A DNA stretch of 38,939 bases from a virus. The notes below the pieces were generated by a model. It had not been told where the DNA came from and did not search any database. It worked only from the letters and a program-made list of their open reading frames with translations. The DNA is taken from positions 1-38,939 of IMG/VR virus record IMGVR_UViG_3300017963_000146, one strand, 5' to 3'. Position numbers and translations under genes: made by a program. The first letter of the stretch is position 1, and the number at the start of each line of letters is the position of its first letter. Shown here piece by piece: positions 28,951 to 37,683 of the stretch.

Positions 28951-29088
28951 TCAACGGCGGCGTTGAGGCTAAACTTTCTTGCATGGTGTACCCAACAATT
29001 CCCGTAAGAAGTTTTTAAGTTCGGCTAGCAACCCTATGGGTACACCAGCTTGTCGGACATGGGGGGCGGCATGTTCGTAGTCGCCCCT
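28951..29088 (+). promoter_or_regulatory. Structured gene-free leader before the replication genes
   Basis: TCAACG-GCGG-CGTTGA (28951-28966) is a small palindrome. TGGTGTACCCA (28984-28994) and TGGGTACACCA (29037-29047) are an 11-base perfect inverted repeat. CGGACATG/CATGTTCG (29054-29077) forms a hairpin with a G-rich loop, and GGGGCG of that loop (29063-29068) can instead pair with CGCCCC (29082-29087). No clear sigma70 promoter is seen. Control of replication gene expression, or an origin, is possible. Confidence 0.5.
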
Positions 29089-29108
29089 CAGATATTTGGA
29101 GTGGGCAA

Positions 29109-29333
29109 ATGTCATTCTGTGTTGCCGACGAACTCAACGACAAATACGGGTATCACAACGAGCACATCGTTATGGTGTGCGACAAATGCAAAGACATCAT
29201 CGCCATTTATTCCGAAGAGATACACTCCGCTCACTTTGGGTATCCAAGGTCAGAGCGGTATCACCTGTGCAAGACCTGCTCGGATAAACTCGAAAAAGAA
29301 AATGACCGACGCCGGAAGCTACAGGAAGAATGA
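29109..29333 (+). CDS. Zinc-ribbon protein
   Basis: The 74-aa product has CDKC at residues 24-27 and CKTC at 54-57 separated by a strand region, a typical four-cysteine ribbon, and a charged C-terminal helix (KLEKENDRRRKLQEE). GGAG lies before the ATG. It overlaps the replication initiator start by four bases (ATGA). It probably binds nucleic acid or a replication protein. Confidence 0.65.
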   Translation: MSFCVADELNDKYGYHNEHIVMVCDKCKDIIAIYSEEIHSAHFGYPRSERYHLCKTCSDKLEKENDRRRKLQEE

Positions 29334-30100
29334 TTTGGTTTAAGCACATGACTAATATGCGCCACGACCCAAAAGTTCAAAACTTGGTGAAGTGGTTTGG
29401 GCTTGAAGGCTATGCACGATGGTTGCTTATTCTTGAAATCATAGCCTCCGAAATGGACCAAACAGACAAGTGCTCAGTGACCCTGGATGAGACAATTTGG
29501 CGCAATGAGTTAAAGATTTATAGGTCCACATCACTCAGACATTACCTCGAATCTTGCCGCAATCTAGGCCTAATCTCCTTCCAATCTAGCCCCAATCTAC
29601 ACGGAATCTCCGGCGAATCTATCACCATTGTTTGCCCTAAGTTGCTGGAAATACGCGCACGCAAACAGCCTATCGGAAGCAAAACACGTCATACAGATAT
29701 AGAAGTAGAAGTAGAGAAAGATAACACTACGTGTTCCTCACGGAATAGTAGAGGGTCTCCTAAAGGAAAAAAGCCCAGTAAGAAAAAAGGAGAGTTAAGC
29801 AAAAAATATTACCCATCCTTCATGAAATTCTGGGAACTCTACCCAAGACAGCTAGACCATAGAATCGCATACACCTACTGGCTAAAGCTCAAACCAGACT
29901 CCACCCTAATTGAGAAAATCATGAGCGGCCTCAAAACACACATCGACACTGTATGGGTAGACAAAAAACTAGAGCACATCCCATCGCCAGTTAAATGGCT
30001 CAATGGACGGCGGTGGGAGGACGTACAAACCATCGCCAAACCCAAGCCAACAAAATACCGCAACCCCAAAGCCAACAAGGAGACTGAAGAGCCATGGTAA
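29330..30100 (+). CDS. Phage replication initiator / helicase loader-like protein
   Basis: The 256-aa protein has the N-terminal winged-helix type domain of phage replisome proteins (MIWFKHMTNMRHDPKVQNLV, GLEGYARWLLILEIIASEM; residues 1-110) and a charged linker. A C-terminal helical module follows (FWELYPRQLDHRIAYTYWLK, IPSPVKWLNGRRWEDV; about 165-235). That C-terminal motif is widespread in phage replication proteins and is thought to contact the helicase. The DnaB-like ATPase gene follows with a 7-bp overlap. It would open the origin and recruit helicase. Confidence 0.75.
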   Translation: MIWFKHMTNMRHDPKVQNLVKWFGLEGYARWLLILEIIASEMDQTDKCSVTLDETIWRNELKIYRSTSLRHYLESCRNLGLISFQSSPNLHGISGESITIVCPKLLEIRARKQPIGSKTRHTDIEVEVEKDNTTCSSRNSRGSPKGKKPSKKKGELSKKYYPSFMKFWELYPRQLDHRIAYTYWLKLKPDSTLIEKIMSGLKTHIDTVWVDKKLEHIPSPVKWLNGRRWEDVQTIAKPKPTKYRNPKANKETEEPW

Positions 30101-30963
30101 CGCTGGACCAAGCCATGCAGGAAATAGACCCTAAATGGGAAGCCAAGTTCCGCAAAGACTCCATCTCAACAGGGCTTACGATATTCAACCGACTAGTCAA
30201 CCGGCTACACTCGGAGAACAAACTAGAGCTCAGGATTAACTGGCCCAAGTTTAGCACCAAGTTCGGAGGCTTTCGTGGCCAAGAACTCACGACCCTAACG
30301 GGTGACACGGGCATGGGTAAGACTACTTGGGCCACCAATATCGCCTACATGATGTCTGAGATCGGAGCGAGGCCGCTTATCTTCAGCCTAGAGATGGGGC
30401 CAGAGTCAGTGCAAAAAAAGTTTTTCCGTATGCACTGCGGTATGCGCCCATCCAAGGAGAACGTGGTAGAGCACCACGAAAAGTTCACCACGTGGCTAAT
30501 AGACAACAAAGCCCTGTTCTATGACGGCCAAGACTACCTACCGTTCCACCACTTCAAACTCGTAACCGCATGGGGAGCACTCAAACAACAGTCCAAGTTC
30601 ATACTGCTAGACCACCTGGAGATGGTATTAAAGCCAGGCATGGACGCAGACGGTATCAGCAGGACAGTAGCCTCAATAAGGGCCTTAGCCTACAAGCTCA
30701 ACATCCACATCCTCGTTGTGGTTCAGCCAGCAAAACTCAAGGGAGACAGCAAGGAGCGCATGGTTGAGATGGACGACATGAAGGGGAGCTCAGGTATTAA
30801 GCAATTCAGCGACAATGTTTTCTCTATTTATTTCGATAAGAAAGAAAAAACCACGACAATGAAATTGCACAAAATGCGAGAGGACGACTACGGTAAATAC
30901 CAAGGCGACACGATAGGGTACAAACTGGGCGACATGAGCTTAACTTATTGGGAGGAGGAGTGA
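30094..30963 (+). CDS. DnaB-type RecA-fold helicase ATPase
   Basis: The 289-aa protein has Walker A GDTGMGKT (residues 70-77), the FSLEMG motif (97-102) with the catalytic Glu of DnaB-type helicases, and Walker B FILLDHLE (169-176). The ILVVVQPAKL segment corresponds to the Gln sensor motif, and there is a basic HKMRED end. Only the C-terminal ATPase domain of DnaB is present; the primase-binding N-domain is missing. The first 60 residues may link subunits. It is the replicative helicase or a loader-dependent substitute. Confidence 0.85.
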   Translation: MVTLDQAMQEIDPKWEAKFRKDSISTGLTIFNRLVNRLHSENKLELRINWPKFSTKFGGFRGQELTTLTGDTGMGKTTWATNIAYMMSEIGARPLIFSLEMGPESVQKKFFRMHCGMRPSKENVVEHHEKFTTWLIDNKALFYDGQDYLPFHHFKLVTAWGALKQQSKFILLDHLEMVLKPGMDADGISRTVASIRALAYKLNIHILVVVQPAKLKGDSKERMVEMDDMKGSSGIKQFSDNVFSIYFDKKEKTTTMKLHKMREDDYGKYQGDTIGYKLGDMSLTYWEEE

Positions 30964-31211
30964 TGGAGAAACTTGTAGAACAACTAGCAGAGATGGACAA
31001 AGAACAAAGGGACGAGATCACGATTGACCGAAAAGACTTGCTGGATGGCATAACCATGTTGCTCTCCCAGTACAAATTGCTTTTCAAGTTGCATGGTGAT
31101 ACAAATTCCATTCAGGCAATCTCTGATCTTCAGGCCCACGTTACCCAGTGGGGCACGGACTTCGTCAAAGACCATGTGGAGCATAACCCAAAACACGATA
31201 ACCTCTCGTAA
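30963..31211 (+). CDS. Small helical protein
   Basis: The 82-aa product starts at the ATG at 30963, overlapping the helicase stop, with GGAGGAGG upstream. It is acidic and helical (MEKLVEQLAEMDKEQRDEIT, LLDGITMLLSQYKLLFKLHG). It could be a small replication accessory. Unknown. Confidence 0.6.
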   Translation: MEKLVEQLAEMDKEQRDEITIDRKDLLDGITMLLSQYKLLFKLHGDTNSIQAISDLQAHVTQWGTDFVKDHVEHNPKHDNLS

Positions 31212-31368
31212 TGTCAAGGGGAGAGCGTTTTGTCGCAACTGCCACAAACGCTTTGTAGTTACAGTTACGCCCAGAGGAAAAGTCGCACATCGCACTGTTT
31301 ATTGTGCGCATTGTGGGACGGAATATCAACGCAAAGACGTGCAACTAGTTAAGGAGCTACCCAAGTGA
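31174..31368 (+). CDS. Zinc-ribbon protein
   Basis: The product is about 64 aa from the ATG at 31174; this start is uncertain and overlaps the previous gene by 38 bases. CRNC near residue 24 and CAHC near 47 make a four-cysteine ribbon with the strand RFVVTVTPRGKVAHRTVY between them, a nucleic-acid-binding type of fold. The stop overlaps the next gene (GTGA). Confidence 0.6.
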   Translation: MWSITQNTITSRNVKGRAFCRNCHKRFVVTVTPRGKVAHRTVYCAHCGTEYQRKDVQLVKELPK

Positions 31369-31988
31369 AAATGTTCCTTGGCTTCCTGGACATCACCCAT
31401 GCTACTGGGAAAGTCCCCTTTGGGTGGACTCTTATATCCAAATGGCAAAACTCTCCCATTGTCCACGTGTTCGTCGTATTCCAGCTAGGCGAGGAGCACA
31501 CCGTCTATGAAACCTCCGAGACAGTTTACTTAAAGAGACCGCTTAGAGAGCGAATGGCGGGGTGCAAAGCCCACTTTTTCGAAGTCTTTGGAGACACGGA
31601 AGCAGCACATGATTACTGCGAAGGATTAGTAAGCTCGGCTGTACCCTACGACTACCCATCCTACATTGGGTTCTCGATATTGCTTGGCGCAGAGTGGCTT
31701 ATCAACAAGCTAATCATCACCCCTGTTAACTGGTGTTACTCCAAACTCGCAAAAATTATGTGCTGGGCCAACAACAAACCGTATCCAAAGTTACGCCTTA
31801 TGTTTGTTGCCAATCCGTTCCATTCACAAAAGGCTTTGTTTTGCTCGGAGGCTGCGATCAATGCGGTGAACAAGGCTAACACAACTTTGCCGTCGTGGTG
31901 GCAGTCGGCTGCCGTGCTACCTCGGCAATTTTATTGGTTTGTGCTAGAACGAGACAAAGAGTTCCCACTAACGGAGTTACCAGTCTAA
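31365..31988 (+). CDS. Permuted papain-fold (NlpC/P60 YiiX-like) enzyme
   Basis: The 207-aa product starts with GTG at 31365 (AAGGAG upstream). H34 in SPIVHVFVVF comes first and C160 in ALFCSEAAINAV comes late, the His-before-Cys order of permuted NlpC/P60 enzymes (YiiX/LRAT group). A central hydrophobic helix (YIGFSILLGAEWLINKLII) may be a membrane or substrate lid. Such enzymes cleave amide bonds or transfer acyl groups on lipids and peptides. It lies in the replication operon, not the lysis cassette, so a host-directed role is likely. Confidence 0.65.
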   Translation: MKMFLGFLDITHATGKVPFGWTLISKWQNSPIVHVFVVFQLGEEHTVYETSETVYLKRPLRERMAGCKAHFFEVFGDTEAAHDYCEGLVSSAVPYDYPSYIGFSILLGAEWLINKLIITPVNWCYSKLAKIMCWANNKPYPKLRLMFVANPFHSQKALFCSEAAINAVNKANTTLPSWWQSAAVLPRQFYWFVLERDKEFPLTELPV

Positions 31989-31991
31989 CCA

Positions 31992-32345
31992 ATGGCAAGA
32001 CAAGAGAATGAAATCCTTAACGCAATCATGGACTACTTAAAGATTGTCCTTGAGCGCCGACATCCTTGTTACTTTTACCGCACCAACAATGTGCCAGCAG
32101 TAGAACGCACAAGAGATGGCATCATCAGGTTTAGGAAACGGCCCAAGCACTGTCCCAAGGGTATCCCTGACATTCACGGGGTGTGGTATGGAAAGTACGT
32201 CGGAATTGAAGTCAAGCATCGTAAAGGAAAGCAAAACAAGGATCAAAAGGCTTTCCAAAAGCGCGTTGAAGAGGGCCAAGGCATTTACTTCGTGGCTAGG
32301 TCGATTGAGGATGTCCAAACAGGCCTCTTCCCCAATGACTCCTAA
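31992..32345 (+). CDS. VRR-NUC domain nuclease
   Basis: The 117-aa protein is a single VRR-NUC domain. GIPDI carries D60, GIEVKHRKGKQNKDQKAF carries E73-V-K75, and RVEEGQGIYFVARSIEDV ends the fold. All expected PD-(D/E)XK metal and catalytic residues are present. Stand-alone phage VRR-NUC proteins are thought to cut branched or flap DNA, for example Holliday junctions. It ends in TAAATG with the HNH gene. Confidence 0.85.
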   Translation: MARQENEILNAIMDYLKIVLERRHPCYFYRTNNVPAVERTRDGIIRFRKRPKHCPKGIPDIHGVWYGKYVGIEVKHRKGKQNKDQKAFQKRVEEGQGIYFVARSIEDVQTGLFPNDS

Positions 32346-32744
32346 ATGGCAAAAACTGGCCGAGGGACTAGGGATAGAGATTTACAGCTGCTCGACAGAG
32401 TTAGACGCTCTCCGTGTCTTGTATGCAGAGCTTGCCCAAGTGAGCCACACCATCTTAGAACTAGAGGCGCAGGCGGAGGTGATACGGAGGACAATCTTGT
32501 CCCTCTCTGCCGGGTCCACCATAGGGAGCTCCATGACACAGGACGGTGGACGTTCGCTGCCAAGTATTCACTGACTAAGGAATTTGGGGAACGCCTCCAA
32601 AGAGTTCGCGAAGCCTCTGGCCAGGCCCAGGCATCTGCTCCTCAACCTGCTCAGTCGGACCATGGATTCGTTCACGCAGAATGTCCTTTTTCTGAAGGCG
32701 AATCTCAGCACCCTTGCGCGAAAGGTCGCGACGAAGAGACCTAA
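32346..32744 (+). CDS. HNH-type endonuclease-like protein, last rightward gene
   Basis: The 132-aa protein has an HNH finger: C24-x2-C27, H35/H36 in EPHHLRTRG, NLVPLC with N50 and C55, and H58, H59 and H63 in HHRELH. The pattern resembles DUF968/NinB-region nucleases of lambdoid phages. The core ends near residue 95; residues 95-132 are polar and disordered and are coded by the region that is antisense to the end of the 1702-aa ejection protein gene. No ribosome site is near; coupled to VRR-NUC. Confidence 0.75.
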   Translation: MAKTGRGTRDRDLQLLDRVRRSPCLVCRACPSEPHHLRTRGAGGGDTEDNLVPLCRVHHRELHDTGRWTFAAKYSLTKEFGERLQRVREASGQAQASAPQPAQSDHGFVHAECPFSEGESQHPCAKGRDEET

Positions 32745-35700
32745 ACATCTCTTTGGCAACATTGATCTTGCGAATCCTCACACCGCTCAACATGCTGGCA
32801 ACGTATAGTTTGTCCTCGGTACTCCACTTGTCCACCTTTTGGAGAAACGACAAGAACCGAGAAGCTGGTAAGCTCCGCAGAATCTCAACTATCTCAGGGT
32901 TGGCCGTATAGAATACCCCGTTACCCTCACGGTTAATGTGGGGCTGGAGATCAATGGACTCTTGTATTGACTTCGGTAGGTATTTAAACGCTGTTGGAAC
33001 CCTCGACATCCTTCCAACTGGCGCCTGGGTGAACGGGTCAACCCCAGTAGCCAGCTTGGCAAACATGGTACCAGGCAAGGACTGGAGCATGATCTGCCTG
33101 GCTACGCCCTTGGATCCAGGAACAATGCCTTTGCGAAACTCAGAGGTGAATTGAACCATGGTTTCTTGTGGTATGCCGAAACCTGATACAGCCGTAACCT
33201 CCTCACCCTTTCGGCCTACTGGGATTACAAACCCTATCTTGGCAATTTCACCTAAAACAGCGTCCTCTTCCTTCTCAGTAAGGTTGGCCCTGTTTTTCAT
33301 CCTGTTGGCTATGCGGTAAATGGACGAGTAAGCACCTGGGTAACGGGCAAACAGCTCAGCTTGGAGCTCGATATTCTTTCTTGTCCACGTGTAAAATGGA
33401 AAGATCCTTCTAAATACAGACCGCTCTATTGGGGAGAGGTTGCCATAGTCAAACAGAGTCTTTTTCACCATGGCTGCCGCTTCTTGGAAACTACGACCCT
33501 GCCTTACATGACTGACAAAATTCGTCAGTCTGGCTTGATTCTCAATACCAGACCCAAACTTACGTCCGTACTTTAGAAGCAGACTCTCATTGGAAAACAC
33601 GTTGACAGCACGTGCCCCCTTGCCGATCAGACCTCGCTGAATAGCATTAGCCAGTGAGGTCTCTAGTTCTTGGGCAGCGGTCTTTGTGAAGTCAGCTTTC
33701 AGCAAGTCCCCAGTAATAACGTCCATGCCCTTGGCGATCTGTGCCAGCTCCTCGTAAGTGTAAACCTGGCCTGTGCGTGTCTTGAGCGCTCCAGCAGAGG
33801 CATCCTTGAGCCGCTTCCCCATTGCCGCCCATCTCCCACCACGCTCCGCCAGCTCATCGGCTATGAAGTGGGAAAGAACCATGTTGGCTTGCAAGTTCCT
33901 TTTTGGATTGATCGCGTCCAGACCTATGTTCATGGAGTTCTGGACCACGTTTGAGATGAAGTTACGAGCATGGAACGCAGGGAACGGCGAGGTAAGGTAC
34001 CCCTTGTATAGGTTCAGAACCTTGTCGTAAGTCTTGCCTAGCTTCTTGAAGTGAGGGTCTGAGACAAAAGCAGTCTGGATCCGGTCAAGGTCCTTTTGGA
34101 TCTCAACCATGCTTACCCTGTGCTTCAGGTCCTTGATAACCTCAGACTTGATCTCATTGGCAGGCTTCCTGGCAACATTCTCAGGCAGCTCTCTAAATGG
34201 CATGATCCTTTTACGACCGCTCTTAGTCTGGACCTCAATCATCTCAAGACCAGCTACCTTGGGAAGCCCTGTCTTTACGTCATACTCAGGCACTATCCGG
34301 TCAATGGTAATAATGTCGTCAGCCTGTTTAACCGCTGGGGTTTGGCTACCCTCGATCATCAACTGCCTGCCGATATCATCGGCCGCCTTTTCAGGGATGA
34401 TGTATCCCTCTTTTTCAAAGACGTTCTTAACTGACTTAACGAACTGCCTACTACGACGAGCATTGGAGTGGGCCATGCCACGGATCATCATGAGTTCTGC
34501 GATGTCATCCACCGGGGTTAGACCTAATTGGTAAGCCTCGGCCAGTGTAGGAATAACACGCTGCTTGGCAAAACCAGGCGTGAACCCCTGCTGCCTGTAA
34601 GTAATCAGCTTCTCAATTACCTTGTCCGGCAAGTCCTTGTAAGCATGGTGAGCATAATTCTCTATGATCTCTTTTAAAATACCCTCACCCTGCTCAACAG
34701 CGCCCCAATAGCGGCTTATGTCATCCGCAGCATTGATGGCTTGTTGCATATGGGTTGGTAGGGCTTCAAATTTAAGAACGTCACCATCTGTTACCACCTT
34801 CTTGGCCACTGCTCTCAAGTCCCTGGGAAGCTCAGCAATAGGAGTCTCCTCAAGAGCCCATGTAACAAGGCGCCTTTCCGATGGTTTCAAGGATGAAAAC
34901 TTTTGGGTGAGATACCTAAGAAGGTCTTTTTTGTCGGAACTTACTTGGTCATAAAGGATGCCCTGCTTCAAGGGCGCATAACTCGGGTGACTAGACAGGT
35001 CTCGTTTGAAGATGCCCCTCATGGTGGCGCCTATCTCATTAAGGCGCTCTCCAACCATGCCGGGTTCTGCTTGGTCTAGGGCTCTGGCAAGTCCTGAAGC
35101 TCGGGCAGACGCCTTCCTGCTTCCATCAACCCTTCCAGCCATTCTGCGGAGTCCGGCCAATAGGTCTGCTTCTTGCTCGACGGCTCGGACTTTGTGGCCC
35201 TTACGCCATCCTTTACCAAGGAGCCTTTCGATGTCTTTTTCTTTGCCTTTGACATACCTGATCTCCCTATTTAATTTTAACAGTAGTGCTCTTTGGTGTA
35301 AAGTGTCATCTTTGGAAAAAAGAGCAAACTCATCAGGAGACCTCCAAACGTCCTTGATTGCTTCTAAGCCTTTAATTCTTTTATCCTTCGAAATATCAAG
35401 CGGAGGTAGCCGATCACCGTTGGCCTTGCGTCTCCTCCAGATAGTCTCTAGCTGTGCCTCAGATTGGTCCATATAGCTCAAACGGGTCTTAGAACCTTTC
35501 TGTTTGGCCTTAGACAGCACTTCGTTCATTTTTGGGGCACTATGGCCAGTAGACTCAAAAACAGTCGCTACGCCATCATCTAGGCCTTTCCCCAGCTGGG
35601 CCGTACTCAGTAAGGAGCTCTCGTCATGAACATACTGTGGGAGATTGGGGTCGTATTCAGAGATGTAGGACTTGTAAGCATCCGGGTTTGCTTCGAAATA

Positions 35701-37683
35701 TTTCCCCTTGGCATCCCCAGGAATCAATATCTGTTGGGCCTCAGACTTCCCTGCCCCAGCAGACCCCATATAAACATCAAGAACTGGCTCCTTGATAGGG
35801 TCCTTTGGGGTAGTCCTCTCCAAGATTTTCCTGTGTAGGGGTGCCCTGTCAGAGAACTGGCCAAGAGCCTCACCGCTTAACTCCTGATCCAAGGTGAACT
35901 TCCTAGAACCATCAGGGTTGACGGCCTCTACTGTCTTGGTCCTTGGCCCCTTCTTGCTGAACCCCTCTAGGGCCGCTTCACCCTCTATGGCTGTCCTGGC
36001 CTCGACTTGTTCAGCCATCTTGCGAGCCCTAAGAGCTTCCTTGGTTTCACCAGGCAACCTGCCAGCGATCTCGTCTATGGCCTTTGGGAATGGTTTACCA
36101 ACCACACCCCTAGTGGCCTTGTTGACTGCCGAATCAATACCCCTATCAATCCTCTTAACGGCACGCCGAATCTGGTCCCCAGTTAACACCTGGCTCTGCT
36201 TACCAAGACCAAACCAATTAAACTTTATTCCACCCAAGTCTCTAAGGGCTGGGTTCTGCTTGGCCATCGCCTCTATAAGACGGTCAGCCTCCTCGATGCC
36301 TTTCTTCCCTATTAAGTCAATATAGATAGGCTCTCCCTGCTTGCTCAAGGTAAACTGATTAACCTTAATGGGGATGTCCACAGTCTCTTGTAACTGTTGA
36401 GAGAGGATGTCGTGCTCTCTAAGAACATCATCAGTGGCTTTGTTTTTCTTAATTTGTTTCTGGATCTCGCGAAGCCGCTTTTCCTTCTTGACCAAACTGG
36501 CAATCTTTTTCTCTGTCCTCAATACCTCAGTAAGGTCACCTGTCTTTTTGGCGATTTGCTTCTCTAGTTGAAGTTGCCCCTTTAGCATCCCGCGAGCTTC
36601 AGCCTTGATAACTCGCTTCGCTGCTACCTGTCCTCCAGCCTTTAGACCTCGGCCAATGCCAAAAGAAACCCATGTGGATGGAGAAGTAAGGATTTCGGCT
36701 ACATCACCGCTCAAACCCAAAAACGCAGCCAAAATAGAGTTAAGTGGAGCCTCCGGCAGCTTCTTGTCCGTAAACGGGATCTTTTGACCGCCTATATCTG
36801 GGCCGCTTGCCATCCAGTCAGGGTTGTCCCGTTTCAACTTGTCAAGAACCAAGTCACCAAACCACTTGTCTCCAAACTTGTATTCCTCAGACGCATCAAT
36901 AAGAAACTGTGCAGCATAAGGATGGGTATGCGGTGTCCTGGTAGGATGGGCACCCTTTTGAAACTGTGCCTCTAAGTCCAAGATGTCAGCCTTCTCAAGT
37001 CCCAACAGCATGGCAAACAGCTTGCGCCTCTGAGGACCAAGATCAATCGTGTCCAAACCCTTGGCCAGCTTCATTAGCCCCTTGAGACCACCTTTCCACA
37101 CAGGATCAAAAATGCTCTTAGCACCACCCAGCAATTTGTTGGCCAACGAGTCTATGTCAGCATCCCGACCAACGCGATTGGCCTTCATCTCCTCAAACCG
37201 CGCCAACTGAATCTTGCTTTTAGCCTGCGACTCAATTCTGTTCAGCGTGTCTTGAGCTTGCTTGATGCCCTCAATGTCCTGCTCCTGTTTTGCAACCTCC
37301 AGCGAACGCCGAACAACGTCAGTTTGACCCAACATCTCATTTCGCACGCCTTCAACATATTGAATGTAAGCCTCATTCTCCCATGGTTTCTCTGGCTTTT
37401 TCTCCACGAGCTTCCAAGGAGCTTTCAAAACATTCTCTGCCACGTCGGAAAGAGGGTCGGGAATGTCGGTAGGCACCTCGGGGATCTTAGTTTGTGGAAC
37501 TCGACCCCTTACTTTGGCAATATTCTCCAGTGCTTGCTTGCCCGCAAGATCGTCAAACTCACCCTCTACAGTAGGAGGGTCAATCTTTTTGCCGGTGCGA
37601 AGCTCTCCTATTTTTTTAAGAGCCGTTGTCGCAGAGGCATCAAAGATATTCTGAAGGATTAACTTGTCACTCAGTCCCGCCAC
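32575..37683 (-). CDS. Giant ejection/polyvalent protein with zeta-toxin-like kinase domain
   Basis: The 1702-aa product (GTG start) is the largest protein. It is helical and lysine rich at 100-240 and 350-440. Residues 632-770 look like a zeta/PezT kinase. They carry Walker A GSAGAGKS (640-647), ANPDAYK with possible base D668, HDESS with E688, FESTGHS with T712, and R750-R752 and R758 in WRRRKANGDRLPP. Residues 1225-1460 (SPFPAFHARNFISNVVQNSM, FPFYTWTRKNIELQAELFAR) resemble the C-terminal modules of phage polyvalent proteins. It is last in the ejection gene trio and probably enters the host with DNA, like T7 gp16. I see no clear peptidoglycan hydrolase motif. Confidence 0.75.
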   Translation of the reverse strand: MAGLSDKLILQNIFDASATTALKKIGELRTGKKIDPPTVEGEFDDLAGKQALENIAKVRGRVPQTKIPEVPTDIPDPLSDVAENVLKAPWKLVEKKPEKPWENEAYIQYVEGVRNEMLGQTDVVRRSLEVAKQEQDIEGIKQAQDTLNRIESQAKSKIQLARFEEMKANRVGRDADIDSLANKLLGGAKSIFDPVWKGGLKGLMKLAKGLDTIDLGPQRRKLFAMLLGLEKADILDLEAQFQKGAHPTRTPHTHPYAAQFLIDASEEYKFGDKWFGDLVLDKLKRDNPDWMASGPDIGGQKIPFTDKKLPEAPLNSILAAFLGLSGDVAEILTSPSTWVSFGIGRGLKAGGQVAAKRVIKAEARGMLKGQLQLEKQIAKKTGDLTEVLRTEKKIASLVKKEKRLREIQKQIKKNKATDDVLREHDILSQQLQETVDIPIKVNQFTLSKQGEPIYIDLIGKKGIEEADRLIEAMAKQNPALRDLGGIKFNWFGLGKQSQVLTGDQIRRAVKRIDRGIDSAVNKATRGVVGKPFPKAIDEIAGRLPGETKEALRARKMAEQVEARTAIEGEAALEGFSKKGPRTKTVEAVNPDGSRKFTLDQELSGEALGQFSDRAPLHRKILERTTPKDPIKEPVLDVYMGSAGAGKSEAQQILIPGDAKGKYFEANPDAYKSYISEYDPNLPQYVHDESSLLSTAQLGKGLDDGVATVFESTGHSAPKMNEVLSKAKQKGSKTRLSYMDQSEAQLETIWRRRKANGDRLPPLDISKDKRIKGLEAIKDVWRSPDEFALFSKDDTLHQRALLLKLNREIRYVKGKEKDIERLLGKGWRKGHKVRAVEQEADLLAGLRRMAGRVDGSRKASARASGLARALDQAEPGMVGERLNEIGATMRGIFKRDLSSHPSYAPLKQGILYDQVSSDKKDLLRYLTQKFSSLKPSERRLVTWALEETPIAELPRDLRAVAKKVVTDGDVLKFEALPTHMQQAINAADDISRYWGAVEQGEGILKEIIENYAHHAYKDLPDKVIEKLITYRQQGFTPGFAKQRVIPTLAEAYQLGLTPVDDIAELMMIRGMAHSNARRSRQFVKSVKNVFEKEGYIIPEKAADDIGRQLMIEGSQTPAVKQADDIITIDRIVPEYDVKTGLPKVAGLEMIEVQTKSGRKRIMPFRELPENVARKPANEIKSEVIKDLKHRVSMVEIQKDLDRIQTAFVSDPHFKKLGKTYDKVLNLYKGYLTSPFPAFHARNFISNVVQNSMNIGLDAINPKRNLQANMVLSHFIADELAERGGRWAAMGKRLKDASAGALKTRTGQVYTYEELAQIAKGMDVITGDLLKADFTKTAAQELETSLANAIQRGLIGKGARAVNVFSNESLLLKYGRKFGSGIENQARLTNFVSHVRQGRSFQEAAAMVKKTLFDYGNLSPIERSVFRRIFPFYTWTRKNIELQAELFARYPGAYSSIYRIANRMKNRANLTEKEEDAVLGEIAKIGFVIPVGRKGEEVTAVSGFGIPQETMVQFTSEFRKGIVPGSKGVARQIMLQSLPGTMFAKLATGVDPFTQAPVGRMSRVPTAFKYLPKSIQESIDLQPHINREGNGVFYTANPEIVEILRSLPASRFLSFLQKVDKWSTEDKLYVASMLSGVRIRKINVAKEMFRSLRRDLSRKGAEIRLQKKDILRERIHGPTEQVEEQMPGPGQRLRELFGGVPQIP

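Noticed and set aside
28984-29047. Inverted repeat as ends of a small transposon
   Set aside because: Only 42 bases separate the arms, there is no transposase gene and no target duplication.
32335-32574. Overlapping frame in the HNH gene starting MTPKWQKLAEGLG
   Set aside because: It looks helical, but the HNH frame carries all expected zinc and catalytic residues and the frame has no ribosome site, so it is treated as a shadow.
35006-35476. Plus-strand open frame of 156 codons
   Set aside because: It is antisense to the giant ejection protein and Ser/Leu rich, as expected from the complement of a Lys/Arg/Glu-rich gene.
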